This document shows positions 1 through 11,200 of a stretch of DNA of 64,000 nt, piece after piece. This stretch comes from Myrica gale (taxonomy: Eukaryota; Streptophyta; Magnoliopsida; Fagales; Myricaceae). A model generated the notes under the pieces. The model was not told the origin of the DNA, searched no databases, and saw only the letters and a program-made list of their open reading frames with translations. A program made the position numbers and the translations under genes. Each line of letters begins with the position of its first letter. The stretch's first letter is position 1. Where the stretch lies: NCBI GenBank assembly GCA_963930655.1, contig OZ005618.1, forward strand, positions 16,333,001 through 16,397,000, written 5' to 3'.

Positions 1-2029
1 AGATATTATTTTTATATATACTGTGTTTACTCAATAGGCGGCTGATCACTTTCAATGGGTCTATTAATGATGAGTCACTCAAGTCGAGGATTAATTATAA
101 ATCCCGCAAACACACAAAAATTAGCATTTTATTTACGGCCCTGTGTTACATCCTGTTTGTAAATCAGGCGCAGAACTTACTATTGCAGAATGGATGTTGT
201 TTTTGTTGGATTATCAAAAACGACTGCACTCAATAGTTGTACAGAGAAATTAAAATACTTCAATAACAAAGCTTTATTTCTCCCAGTTAAGGAAAAGCAC
301 AATAGTTACTATCCACATTTGAGATTTTTAACTTCTAAATTGTAACACCCAAATAAATATTATATAACTCATCATAATAAATCTCATATAACTATCAAAT
401 AATGGAAATATGACTAATTTATTTAATCTTTCAACTTTATAAACACCAAAAGCCATTAATTAATTTATTTGGCTAATGTCTGCAAGTGGAGAACTATGGA
501 TTTATTGTTCAGGTTTTGGGATGGACACCAGCACAGTGGTCATCTGTCATGTTGGTTTGAAAGACGTCACTTCAAGACTTTTTTAAAAAATTATTCTATT
601 GTTTCTTATTGTTTGGTTTTAATTTTAAAAATTCACGTTTTTTTAACAAGAGTCACTCCGATCTTGCAGACTGCACAACGCACTTTACAACAATTGAACA
701 AAATATTTTTCTTTCCTTTTTTAATGTATTTATTTTCAACTTGTTCTTGGTTTTATTTTTTCACCATGTGTTTAGGGGTCTTTTTATTTTTTTTTCTTTT
801 CTTCTAAGTTATGAGGCCTCTTTCTCAAGGTGAGGCCAGCCTTAGGCAACTATATACAAAGTTGCCTTACCCTTGAGTCGCCTTATGATGGGCTGACATA
901 GAACTTTCTAACATATAACTATATACAAAGTTGCTAGCAAGGCTGAAGTCCAGTTAATTCCACCCAGTATTCACTATCTCCAAGGTTAGGACTTAGGAGT
1001 TCGAGAGTGGACATAAGTTGAAATCGCATGCGAAAGTAAAACTTGATCTTGGACCTAGTAGACAGACTGAGACTCTAGTGGTCTTGTTGGTGCTCTGGTG
1101 ACTGGCTTGTCCAATTGGCAGTAGTTTTGGCTTAAATCGAACATTCTGTAGTGGGAGAAACTCTCATGGTCACACCCAAGGAGGGTTGTTACACTGGTCG
1201 CCCCTTTCTCCCTTTCAACTTAGAAAAAAGAAAAAAAAAACTATATACAAAATTTAACTTGCAGAAAAAAATATTATTTCTCTTTCCTTATCAAAATAAA
1301 ATGAACCCTTCTTGCCAAATAACTAACTTTGTGGGATAAATTTACATATTAGTTTCCCCTTGGTTAAATAATTGAATAATAACTGGTTGAAAAAACAAAC
1401 AAATAATTCATGAAGCATTTTCTTGCGTCGGGTTTATTTGGTCACTAGTAGTACTACAGCAACAACTCAATGGTTAGAAATGGGAGAATCATTAGCGGCG
1501 AGTAACTTTCGTTGTTATGAATAGAGTAATTGGTTAGCAAAATATGTATTTTTTGCCAACAAATTATGAGTCGTTTTCTTGTAGTCGATCCACTTTGTAT
1601 GCCATGGTCAATTGGTCTTCATGACCATTCTAGCTCTAATAATAAGTTATTAAAACTATTATTTCAAAAGGTTAAACCTATTCCATCTGTATTTAACTGA
1701 CAGTCGATCATAAACGATATGTTCTTTCTTTGACCAAAAAAAAGAAGAAGAAGAAAGAACCCAACAAACCACCAATTGCTTGCTTTTACGTAGACCAAGT
1801 GGGCAAAGGGCCTTATTGTCATTTTGAAGTTTGAAGACTCACGTTCGCCAATTCGCATCCAAAGTGAATAAAGACAATTGTGAAATATTGAAACAGGAGT
1901 GCACAGTACACAGACAAGAAACAAGCCAATGGCACAAGAGGTAATTCTAGAGGAGCATTATCCTTCTCAATACTCAATGTTCTAATATTTATATTGATGG
2001 GATTTCAAACCTCACCTTCAATTAACAGC
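1..2029. other. Intergenic AT-rich DNA, no supported gene
   Basis: No coding region is supported here. Short open frames in 469-833 come from T-rich low-complexity sequence and have no domain. A short motif, aactatatacaaagttgc, occurs twice (848-865 and 917-934) with a weaker copy near 1240. The interval near 1926-1950 (ccaatggcacaagagg) weakly repeats the 3' tail of the ankyrin/PGG gene at 2079-2099, suggesting a small local duplication at the end of that gene. Confidence 0.5.
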
Positions 2030-2560
2030 ACAAAATTTTAGAAATATCAAAACTTTGAGGAGGAAGAAGGATAAGCTAATGACACAAGAGGTAATGTCTA
2101 GAGCTAATGAATGCACCAAACAACCTATGTACCCATGGCAAATGCAAGCATCATTGTTCCCATGGCGAATAAAGCTGTCCTTATAAAATTGAAGCCAATT
2201 TGAGCTCTACTTAGAAATGGGAGGAGTAGGTGGATGAAGATTGCACAACTAGACGACATCATTGATATACCATCGAAAACAACGAAGGCTTTAAAAGCAG
2301 CACTTGATCTCTTTAGAATTGCAGAGCCTGGGTGTTGGTCAGCTCCTCCTTTGAACGATCCAAGTAATGTAATACCAGCTGCAAAGGTCACATTTGTAAT
2401 TTGTAGGCACTACTAAATGGACTTCGTCTGCTTTCACAAACTCTTCTTTCTTTTTCTTTTGCTTTTGCTTTTCCTTCTCCTTCCTCTTCTTATTTATGAC
2501 ATCTTCACAGTTTTCTAATCTCTTGAGGTAAAGTTCTCGGATATGATAGAATACGGGTTT
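2030..2560 (-). pseudogene. PGG-domain exon of the ankyrin pseudogene
   Basis: Positions 2391-2125 encode VTFAAGITLLGSFKGG, then HPGSAILKRSSAAFKAFVVFD and a helix run through CAIFIHLLLPFLSR and TALFAMGTMMLAFAMGT. This is the hallmark PGG domain, here with LGS in place of the usual PGG. A lysine/glutamate-rich stretch and ADEVHL lie upstream in another frame (about 2520-2405), so one frameshift precedes the domain. A stop follows GT at 2125. The rest of the C-terminal helix (ALDITSCVISLSFFLL) is readable to about 2030 in a shifted frame, so the C terminus is broken. Confidence 0.85.
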
Positions 2561-3348
2561 TCCCAAATACACTATGGATAATTCACCTGGCCTGTGTAAT
2601 ATTTATTGTGCAAAATTGTGAGTATAGAAAAGTCATACAATCACAAATGAATCAGAAGTTATTCACCACCTATATATATGTCATCATAAAAACTGTTTCG
2701 TTTCAAGACATAAAGATACATGAATGTCAAATGTGTCATAGTGCAATTATAAGGACAGTTATACAGACAAAGAAAACCTTCAAGTCAATAATTATTTTCA
2801 GCACAATGACATAAATAGATATTAAATTATATTGAAAAATACTCCGTTTTTAAAAAGATAATTAAAACCAGCTCCAACATGACATATATAAAAATTAAGA
2901 TCATACTTTAAATTATTTTAAGTTTTCTAGCCAAGACGTCATTTGTTAAGAGATAGTTTGTTCCTTAGGTTTGCATTGACTCGATGGGACTCAATATATG
3001 TACATAACACGTGCCAAGACAAGGGAAATAAATGTGATGAGCTGGCCATGGCACATGGCAAATGTAAAAGGCAAAGGGAATAAAAAGACAACCCTAACAA
3101 CGTTTTTCTCGCTAGAGAAAAATAGAGGGGGAAAAGCCCTTGCGGCACTTTTTCTCTTGGTGAATGTAGTGGATCAACGTCCTCTTTTTTTTGGCTTTGG
3201 GCATACGTTTTCTCGTCTGTCGATCTTCGTACAAAGGAAAAAAAAAGAAAAGAAAAAGAGCGATGCCAGGGCATATTCTAATTTCTACTATTAAAGACGT
3301 TTTTTCAGTTTTCAAAGGACATTCATATTGATGTATTCGATTACTTAC
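2561..3348. other. Intron-like spacer of the ankyrin pseudogene
   Basis: This lies between the donor at 3348 and the PGG exon. It is AT-rich, with a lysine-rich/poly-A patch near 3235-3260 and no independent gene. Small open frames on both strands (2608-2814, 2998-3294, 2939-3274) lack domains and overlap one another. Confidence 0.5.
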
Positions 3349-3479
3349 CCATGCATCAACCAGTCTTGCACTAGATAAAGCGATGTCGTACGCAGTGAGG
3401 TTTTGTTTGTTGAGGGCCATCTTGTCAATTCTATTGTGATCCATGAAATTTTCTTTTGTGTCCTCCCTATAGGATTGAT
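3349..3479 (-). pseudogene. Ankyrin exon, downstream end
   Basis: The minus frame reads SYREDTKENF followed by MALNKQNLTAYDIALSS, a block typical of the last ankyrin repeats of plant ankyrin/PGG proteins. It ends at residues DAW, immediately before a consensus splice donor (gtaagt at 3348-3343). The 8-bp hAT target duplication GGATTGAT (3472-3479) lies at its upstream edge. Confidence 0.8.
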
Positions 3480-3815
3480 TAGGGTTGTTCAAAGCCACCG
3501 GTAAAATCCGGTGGCATCGGCACCGGCACCGGGTTCCCGATACCCGGCCTAACCGCTGCCGGTGGCCTATTTTAGGAGAAACACGGGGTTTTCCCGGTTC
3601 CCGGTTCACCCGGCACTGGGTTCCCGTGTTCCGGTAAAATCGGGATCCCCCTCTTGGTCTCCCATTTTTTCTTCGACAGTCACCTTCTCCCTCCCATTTC
3701 TTCGACAGTCACCCCCTGCCTCCCTACCTCCCTCCCTCCTCCCCTCCCTCTCCTGCGCACAGGCGGTAATAACCAACTGGTTTAGGCAAGTATCTTGCCC
3801 TGATTTTCAATTTTC

Positions 3816-3836
3816 CTCTCTCTCTCTCTCTCTCTC
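3816..3836. repeat. CT microsatellite
   Basis: An uninterrupted run of about ten CT dinucleotides lies inside the hAT element, downstream of pyrimidine-rich sequence (3670-3760). It explains the serine/leucine-rich open frames here, which should not be read as genes. Confidence 0.9.
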
Positions 3837-4141
3837 ACTCTATCTATCGTTTTGTCTTTTATTCTTGCTGCTTTCCCTCTTTGCAAAATCCAAATCCAAG
3901 TTCCGCCCGACATCCCTCTAATATTCACCTTTTTCATCTTTTCCGTCACCGATACTACACACAATTTATTGAGGTAGGTTGGTGATGACCTAGAGATTGG
4001 TTTGTTTGTAAGCTTGTATTTGCTTAACATTCTCACTTTATTTGGCCTATTGTCCTGTATATTTTCCATTGAAAAAACAATTGGTTCTGAAAGTAAACTT
4101 GTTTTTCTTGTCCTTTCACTGATACATGTGGCATTGTTCAG

Positions 4142-4612
4142 ATATGTATCATGTTATGTGCCGACCATGGTCCCTATGTGTCTGGTGCTCACAACACTAT
4201 AGTAACTACAAGAGCCGAGAAGGACCTTGTTTCCAGTCTCGTCTAAGGTATTTACTTTCCATTTACAGATTTTCACTCTCTGAACTTAAGTATTTCAAAT
4301 TCCAGAAAGACTGGCTGTTTGTGAGCTGATTTTGTAATGAACTTCCTCAAACAAGTTTGCTTACAATTGGTCCCCGATTTGGTGGTGTCATTGATGATGC
4401 TGCTCGATGCTTCAAGGATGCTTATGACAGGGTGAGGGTTGATGGGCATTACCCAGGGATTTATTATTGCGGTGGGCTTCTATCTACTGTCATGCTAAGA
4501 AGAATCTAACTTGCTATTCCTTGGCTTTGTTTTGCAGGGTTTGACACCTTATGAGTGCGTCGAGAGCATGAAAAAGAAGGGCATCCACGTACCAGGAATT
4601 GGGCACAAGTAC
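4142..4612 (+). pseudogene. Captured ATP-citrate synthase beta-chain (ACLB) gene fragment
   Basis: Three exon pieces match the central/C-terminal part of plant ATP-citrate lyase subunit B, the cytosolic enzyme that makes acetyl-CoA from citrate. Exon 4142-4245 reads [20 protein letters not shown], then [14 protein letters not shown]. Exon 4356-4431 reads LLTIGPRFGGVIDDAARCFK, then DAYDR. Exon 4538-4612 reads LTPYECVESMKKKGIHVPGI, then GHK. Splice signals are recognisable (ttcag before 4142; ggtatt after 4245; tttgcag before 4538), so the capture was of genomic DNA, not cDNA. A stop replaces the codon after SSLV, and only about 90 of roughly 600 residues are present. It cannot make the enzyme, but could yield antisense or small RNAs matching the parent gene. 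Confidence 0.9.
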
Positions 4613-4754
4613 AGAGAGTTTGAAACTCATGCTCATGTCCTTTCAAAATATTATCATGCTTGTTGTGGCCACACCACAATTCTGTGTGTTTGAAACTCAT
4701 GCTTTTAATCCATTACAGTCTAGTTGGGTATTTATGACACTGCAATTAGATGAC

Positions 4755-5382
4755 AAAATCTCTTGGTTCATTGTGATTTGTCCATCAGAATCAAGAGGTA
4801 GGATCTGAAGTTTCTTTGTAAACCTGCAGGTTTTAAAAACCGATTTAGGTCCCTTGCCAAAGATTTGCATCTTAGTGAAGAAGTTGAAAGGAAAATACGT
4901 CTCTTAGATTTCTCTACACTAATTTATGGTTTGCTTGGGTTTGTAGATTATCCTGGGGTCCAAAATCTCTTGGTTTCATTGTGATTTGTCCATCAGAATC
5001 AAGAGGTAGGATCTGAGGTTTCTTTGTAAACCTGTAGGTTTTAAAAATTGATTTTGGTCCCTTGCCAAAGATTTGCATCTTAGTGAAGAAGTTGAAAGGG
5101 AAATACGTCTCTCTTAGATTTCTGTACACTATTTTATGGATTTGCTTGGATTTGTAGATTATCCTGGGGTCAAAAATCTCTTGGTTTCATTGTGATTTGT
5201 CCATCACAATCAAGAGGTAGGATCTGAGGTTTCTTTGTAAACCTGCAGGTTTTAAAAACTGATTTAGGTCCCTTGCCAAAGATTTGCATCTTAGTGAAGA
5301 AGTTGAAAGGGAATACGTCTCTCTTAGATTTCTCTACATTATTTTATGGATTTGCTTGGGTTCGTAGATTATCTTGGGGTCC
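4755..5382. repeat. Three tandem copies of a 207-211-bp unit inside the hAT element
   Basis: Units start at about 4755, 4962 and 5173 (each begins aaaatctcttggtt) and end with tcctggggtc or a near variant. They differ by scattered substitutions and short indels. In the first unit the plus frame reads FRSLAKDLHLSEEVERKI and continues LLDFSTL, which looks protein-like. I do not recognise the family, so this may be a second captured fragment that was then amplified. Confidence 0.88.
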
Positions 5383-5617
5383 CATTTGAACTTCATCTTG
5401 TTGTTTGAGAGAAAAATGTACCGAAAACATGAAATTTGAGCCATATTTGTTGCTTTATAAACTAATTAATAGTGTCTTTCAATATAATATTCGAATATGC
5501 TTAAATATGCTTAAAATGCTTAAATATGTTAAAAAATTGTTCAATATGAATGTAGGATTACCTGAAACCGTCACCGTTAAAACCGCCACTGCTAAGGGCC
5601 GGTTTTTGCCCTTTACG

Positions 5618-5644
5618 GTGTAGGTGTAGGTGTAGGTGTAGGTG
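5618..5644. repeat. GTGTAG hexamer tandem repeat at hAT subterminal region
   Basis: About four copies of GTGTAG/TAGGTG occur next to CCGGCA/GCCGG-rich sequence in the last 110 bp of the hAT element. Subterminal repeats of this kind are the usual binding region for hAT transposase, but that role is inferred. Confidence 0.75.
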
Positions 5645-5734
5645 ACATTTTTTTAAAACCGGCATATCCGGTGTAGGTGCCGGTTTTGGCCAAAACCGGC
5701 ACCTACACCATGGTTGAACAGCCCTAGGATTGAT

Positions 5735-5757
5735 GATGAAGATCGGTGTGTTCCTGT
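5735..5757 (-). pseudogene. 20-bp ankyrin exon sliver between CACTA and hAT elements
   Basis: Only 20 bp of host exon plus the TSD bases survive between the CACTA left end (5758) and the hAT right end (5726, TSD to 5734). On the minus strand it continues the ankyrin frame through residues read as EHTDLHH. It proves that the two transposons sit in the same exon about 20 bp apart. Confidence 0.8.
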
Positions 5758-6360
5758 CACTACAACATTTTTTACTTTCAGTGGCGAAATTTTTCGTCGC
5801 TGAAAGTACCTGTTTCGTCGCTAAAGGTCTTCAGCGACTAATTTTTTTCGTCGCTGAAACGCCGTCGCAGAAAGTTATCCGCGACGGAATTGTGGACCCG
5901 ACGCAAAAACCGAACCTTCAGCGACGAAAATAATTTCGTCGCTGAATGTTGGACTTTCAACGACGAAAATTTGCGTCGCCGTTAAGTATAACTTTCGTCG
6001 CTAAAGAAAATTTTCGTCGCTGATAGGTGACAACAATTAACCTTTTGTGACGAACATGTCGTCGCTGATACGTGTTCGAACAAAACATTTCGTTCGAACC
6101 AATGTTTTTGCGACGACAATTATCGTTGCAGTTACAGACATATATAACGACGAATTCGTAATTCGTCACAAAGTTCGTTCGAACTAACTTGTCGTTCGAA
6201 CAATATTACAGTTCGAACGAGAAATAAATGTTCGAACAATAGCTCGTTATTATTTCGTTACGAAATTTTCCCGTCGCTAAAAGTCTATGATGTTCGAACG
6301 AGTTATGTCTGTTCGAACCAGTTACCCGTTCGATATGCAGTTCGAACGTGTTATCTTTTT
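5758..6360. repeat. CACTA left subterminal repeat array
   Basis: The outer 250-300 bp contain repeated TTCGTCGCTGAAA / TTTCAGCGACGAAA motifs in both orientations (for example near 5790-5862 and 5918-6020). Inside these lie roughly ten copies of the palindrome GTTCGAAC or GTTCGAACG (6070-6345). Such arrays are where the DNA-binding transposase of CACTA elements docks; the specific motif-to-protein match here is inferred. Confidence 0.85.
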
Positions 6361-6615
6361 ACAGCAACTCCCAATAAACCTGATGTTCTCAATTTACAAA
6401 CACCAAATCCAATATTTAAGCAACCTCTCAACCAACACAAGCTTGTAATACATTCTTCAACATCTTTATCATTCTCAAATTACAAATACTTCAATACACA
6501 AATCCAAGATGAAGTAAAATAAGTGTATCTAGTTAACATAAATTAAGATGTAATAAACTGTTTCAAAATAACACGAAATGTCTCAAAAACTCATCATTTG
6601 CCAATGAAGTCCTAC

Positions 6616-8167
6616 CTATGATCCTCGTTGTGCAAATAGTGTCTTAAGTAGTTCAAGTTGCTCTTGAATTTGCCTTTGCGCCTCCTGCATTTCTACTTGT
6701 TGGTTTTTTAAGTCATCATACTCGCTCTGCCTTGACTTCAACTCTTCTATGGTAGCTTTAGCTGCCTCTAACTCACGAAGAAGCTCGGGATCCCTTTGTA
6801 TGGACATAGTAGATGATGAGGCAATAATAGGTTTAACGGAGCGACCTAAACCTCTCACATAGCCAGGTTTTTTCCCAAGCACTTGAGTAAAAACGTCAAT
6901 ATCTTTTGGTGCTTCTGACTCTATGGTTGATTGGGATTGGATCTCAACCATCTTCTCCTACAATCATAAAACTAAATTATGGATTGTATTAATCTAAATA
7001 GACTAACTTTAGAAAATAATATGACAAAATTTACTTACATAATTTTCTCTAGCAGCATCAGAGACCCATCCTTCGCCATTTTTTTTATGATGCGTCTTAC
7101 TGTATAAATTTGCAGCTGTTGGTGTTCCACCCCCAGAGTCTTGCTGTACAATTCATAAGTTAAAAAAAATTATTAAATCAATGAAAATAAAATGTGGTAA
7201 TAATTATTTAATATATACTTACCAATTTCTTTCTATGCCAAACAAATGGTCTACAACCTCCAGTGTGGTGCACCTTCAATTTCGATCTATTATTGGTATT
7301 AATTCGACTACGCTCCTGCAAATGAAATAACCTCCATAATTTGCTTATCATTAAAAAAAATGTTGTTGTTTTTCATGAAACAATTACCTGATAAGTAGGT
7401 TGGGAGAAGAGCTCACAACATGCAATCCAGTTTTCTTGAGACGTATCGACATAAGGATGTTGCAAAGCTTCATCCTTACTCCCAAACTTTTTAAAATGTT
7501 TATGTAGTTTCGCCTTGTGATTTTTGAAAGCCGCATTCATTATAGAGTTCACAGTTTCTCTATCTTCCTGTCGATCATAATTGAGGTCGAAGTCATCCTG
7601 CAAAAAGAAAAACATAAAAAGAAATTAGTAATATATATGAGATTGATGTAATTAAACAATTAAATACATACCAATACGCGCTCTCTGATATACTCTTTCA
7701 CAGAATTTGGAACTTTTGCCCAGGTCGGCATACCAAATGGAGCATGCATTCGAACAAGTGTTCCAATCAATGTCGCAAGACGACTAGATTCATCACCATC
7801 TGTGCCGCGGTGCCCATCGGCTATACTGACTGGTATCTTACCACTCGCACGCACTTTAGCAAAAGTTACTCCTCTCGACTTTCCACGTCCTCGTTTGGCA
7901 GGTGTAGTTGCTACAAATATAATACAAGATAAATTATCAGCTGTAAACCTATGTCCATCCATAGTCTAAATTAATCTATTTAAAAATAGTATAGAGTACA
8001 AAGTACTTACAGGCCACACTACTCTGTGCTAGAGGAGCACTGCTCAAAGGTGTATCACCAGACACCCTTGGAGTTGTACCTGGTGTCGACTGCATAGGTT
8101 GGGAAGACTCTGCATTACTTGATGAAATGGTAAGAGCGGATCGGTGACGTTTTCCACCTATCGCCAT
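6616..8167 (-). CDS. CACTA-encoded plant transposase (Ptta/En/Spm, Transposase_24-like), six exons
   Basis: The model joins 8167-8011, 7910-7672, 7597-7388, 7315-7223, 7143-7039 and 6957-6616. Every junction has GT..AG, and the exons sum to 1146 bases, an uninterrupted 381-aa frame from MAIGGKRHRS to LFAQRGS. The middle reads GRGKSRGVTFAKVRASGK, the KAKLHKHFKKFGS block and NWIACCELFSQPTYQ, which resemble the Ptta/En/Spm plant transposase family. The last exon is a charged heptad-like coiled coil (LRELEAAKATIEELKSRQSE, then EAQRQIQEQLELLKTLF) suited to dimerisation. In En/Spm the companion protein binds subterminal repeats, and this gene probably has that role for the GTTCGAAC or GCGACGAAA arrays. 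It lies just 3' of the TNP2 gene in the same orientation. Confidence 0.82.
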
Positions 8168-8216
8168 GATGCTAACCTGACAAATTTAAACACAATCAAT
8201 TTGTATCATCGGCGGA

Positions 8217-11200
8217 CTAGTCATCATCAGTAGAAATGAACAAACTTTCTTCCTCATCGGTGGTGACTTCTTCCTCATCGGTGGTGGCTTCTTCCTCGTC
8301 GCTTTCATCATCTATAAAGTCATCTTCAACCATTTCCTCTACTTCGGTTGAGGCATTTACAGTTTCGGGTTCAACATCATTTCTATGCAACGGGATCAAA
8401 TCATAATCCCCAAAATCTACAAACAGCTGAAAAGACTCAGTTTCTTGATATGCTTCATTCGATATTGCCTCTTCAATTTCTTTGTCACCACTCTGTACTA
8501 CTTCAGGAATATCATAAATGTTCCTATGACCAAGTTTTTGAATCACCCGCCATTGACCACCCAAGTCAGTATCAGGTAAATAAAACACTTGATTAGCTTG
8601 ACTACAAAGTATGAATGGATCATTTTGATACCATTTGCGGGATGTGTTCACACTTGTAAAGTGTGAATCTGTGCATATACCTACATTCTGCTTTTCTACA
8701 TCCCACCAGTCACACTTGAATAAGTATACAACATTCCCTCGTAAATAGCGCAAAGCAAAGATATCATTCACCACACCGTAAAAATTAATATCTTTCCCAT
8801 CATGATCCCCCGGAACAACTACTCCACTATTTTGAGTTTTACGGCATTGTTCTCTGTCCGTTGTGTGATACCTAACCCCTCCGACGATACATCCAGAATA
8901 TCGTTTAGCACGTTGATCAGGACCACATGCTAATGCATATAAATCATCGTGCACATTCGAGGGATTTTCATCACGCAAGTTGTTAATCTATAATCATGAA
9001 ATCAAAACATTATCATAAGTACATGGCAAACAAACCTTACGAAATAATATCAATATAAATAGAATAATTAAGAATTCATACATGTTTCTTGAACCATTCC
9101 GGAAATTCCTCTTCATGCTGATTCTCGACATTTCCAGAAGTTTGTCTCTTTAGAATGTCAATATGCTCACTATAGTTATACCATTAATCAATGAACATGT
9201 GCGTAATGAAATTGAAAATGAAAAATACTAATATAAAAGGTAGAGCAAAATAAAACTTACTTCAGGTATGAATCAATCTCAGAGCAATTGTTCAACACGT
9301 ACCATCTAGCTTTTTTAAACTCTGCTCCAAACAAGTCATACCCTGCTTCAGCTCCTAATGGCCTGACATCTTGTGAAAAAATACTGAACTTATCAGAATG
9401 CTCAGTTCGTCCAACAATATTTCTGTCCCCTCTGTTAAAACGTGTTTCAACACCACCAAGATACATAGAACAGAATGTCAAACACTCGTAATCCACATAT
9501 GCCTCAGCGATTGACCCCTCTGCGTGTGCTTTATTGCGTGCAAATCTTTTAAGTCTCCCCAAAAACCGCTCCATTGGATACATCCACCGATATTGTACTG
9601 GACCAGCGAGAATAGCTTCACGAGCTAGGTGTACAGCCAAATGAACCATTACATCAAAGAATGAAGGTGGAAATATTCTCTCCAACTTACATAGGATCAT
9701 ACCAATATCTTCATCTAAACGCCTCAAGACATCAATATTCAATGTACGTGAACATAAATCCCTGAAAAAAGGCTCAACTCCGTTATTGCAACACTGGCAT
9801 CTTTGCTCAAGTAACCACGAATCGCAATTGGAAGTAGACGCTGTAGAAATACGTGACAATCGTGGCTTTTCATTCCAGTGATTTTACCTTCCTTCTCTTT
9901 TACACAACGTGAGATGTTAGAAGCATACCCATCAGGAAACTTTACATTTCTCACCCAGTTACAAAATTCAACCCTCTCTTTCTTTGTTAAGGTATAACAT
10001 GCATGCGGCATAACATAGGATTGACCACGAGGTTGTAGATGTAAATCTCTCTTCACCTTCATCATAGCTAAATCTTTTCGAGAGTTCACGGTATCCTTCG
10101 TCTTACCCTCGATACTCAACAACGTACCAAGAATATTCTCGCATATATTTTTCTCGATATGCATAACATCCAAATTGTGTCTCACCTTGAAAGTCGACCA
10201 GTACGGTAACTCAAAGAAAATACTATTCTTTGTCCAATTCAACTCTTCCTCAGTACGTTTTCTCTTCTTCAAAGCTTTACTAAACCGTACTTCTCTTACC
10301 TTCGTCAACTGCATTAATATATCCTCACCTGACAACTCCCTTGGTGGTTGGTCATACTCTTCCTCACCATTAAACATTGTTCTATTCTTTCTCCAACTGT
10401 GATTCATTGGTAAATAACGACGATGACCCAAGTAGCACATCTTCCTACCGTGTGGTAGATATTTTGAAACAGTAGCTTCGTTACACGCTGGGCATGCCAA
10501 TTTTCCCTTTGTACTCCACCCAGATAAATTACCGTACGCCGGGAAATCATTGATAGTCCACATCACTGCTGCATGCATTTGAAAATAATTAGACGCTGAT
10601 GTATCAAATGTACGAACACCTTCAAGCCATAATATTTTCAACTCTTCCACCAAAGGTTGTAAGTAAACATCAATATCGTTCCCTGGAGATCTGGGTCCGG
10701 GAATTAATAACGTCATCATAAAGAATGGATCCTTCATGCACTTCCAAGGTGGCAAATTGTATGGCATAAGCACCACTGGCCACATGCTATAACTTGTACT
10801 CATATTGCCAAATGGATTGAATCCATCGGCAACTAACCCAAGACGAACATTACGAGCTTCCCGTCCAAACCATTCATGTTCCTTGTCGAACTCTTTCCAC
10901 GCCAACGAGTCTGCTGGGTGCCTCATATTATCTTCATCAAGGATCCGTTTTTCTCTATGCCATCTCATGTCTTCAGCTGTCTTCTTTGAAATAAACAATT
11001 TCTGTAGTCTCGGTATTAATGGAAAATGACGCAGAACTTTCTTAGGAACTTTCTTGCGTTTCGTTGCACTATTGACCCATCTAGATTCACCACATACCGG
11101 GCACACTTCTAAATTCTCCATTTCTTTCCAAAATAAAATACAATCATTGACGCATGCATGTATAGGTACATAATCAAGCCCTAGACCCCGATTTAATGTT

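Larger units (their letters stand above)
3480..5726. mobile_element. Non-autonomous hAT element (Pack-hAT) carrying host gene fragments
   Basis: The termini are imperfect inverted repeats: TAGGGTTGTTCAA at 3480-3492 and TTGAACAGCCCTA at 5714-5726. They are flanked by a perfect 8-bp duplication, GGATTGAT (3472-3479 and 5727-5734), the TSD size of hAT transposons. The ends are rich in CCGG and GCCGGTGGC-type motifs, but no hAT transposase is present, so it depends on a partner element. The interior holds a CT microsatellite, three exons of an ATP-citrate lyase beta-subunit gene with introns, and a triplicated 207-211-bp unit. It is inserted in an ankyrin exon, 20 bp from the CACTA element. Confidence 0.88.

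Noticed and set aside
469-833. Overlapping small open frames in T-rich sequence
   Set aside because: Composition-driven (phenylalanine/leucine-rich) with no domain or neighbouring support.
1430-1600. Possible CACTA-like or stowaway end (tactacagcaacaactc, gcggcgag)
   Set aside because: No inverted partner, no TSD and no motif array.
3562-3921. 119-aa plus frame at the left end of the hAT element
   Set aside because: Made of CCGG/CT-rich terminal and microsatellite sequence of the transposon.
5730-6169. Open frames over the CACTA left end
   Set aside because: They translate the TTCGTCGCTGAAA repeats; no protein family.
8348-8596. Plus-strand frames opposite the CACTA genes (also 9288, 10175, 10805, 11575, 13682, 14276)
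   Set aside because: Shadows of the real minus-strand genes with no domain.
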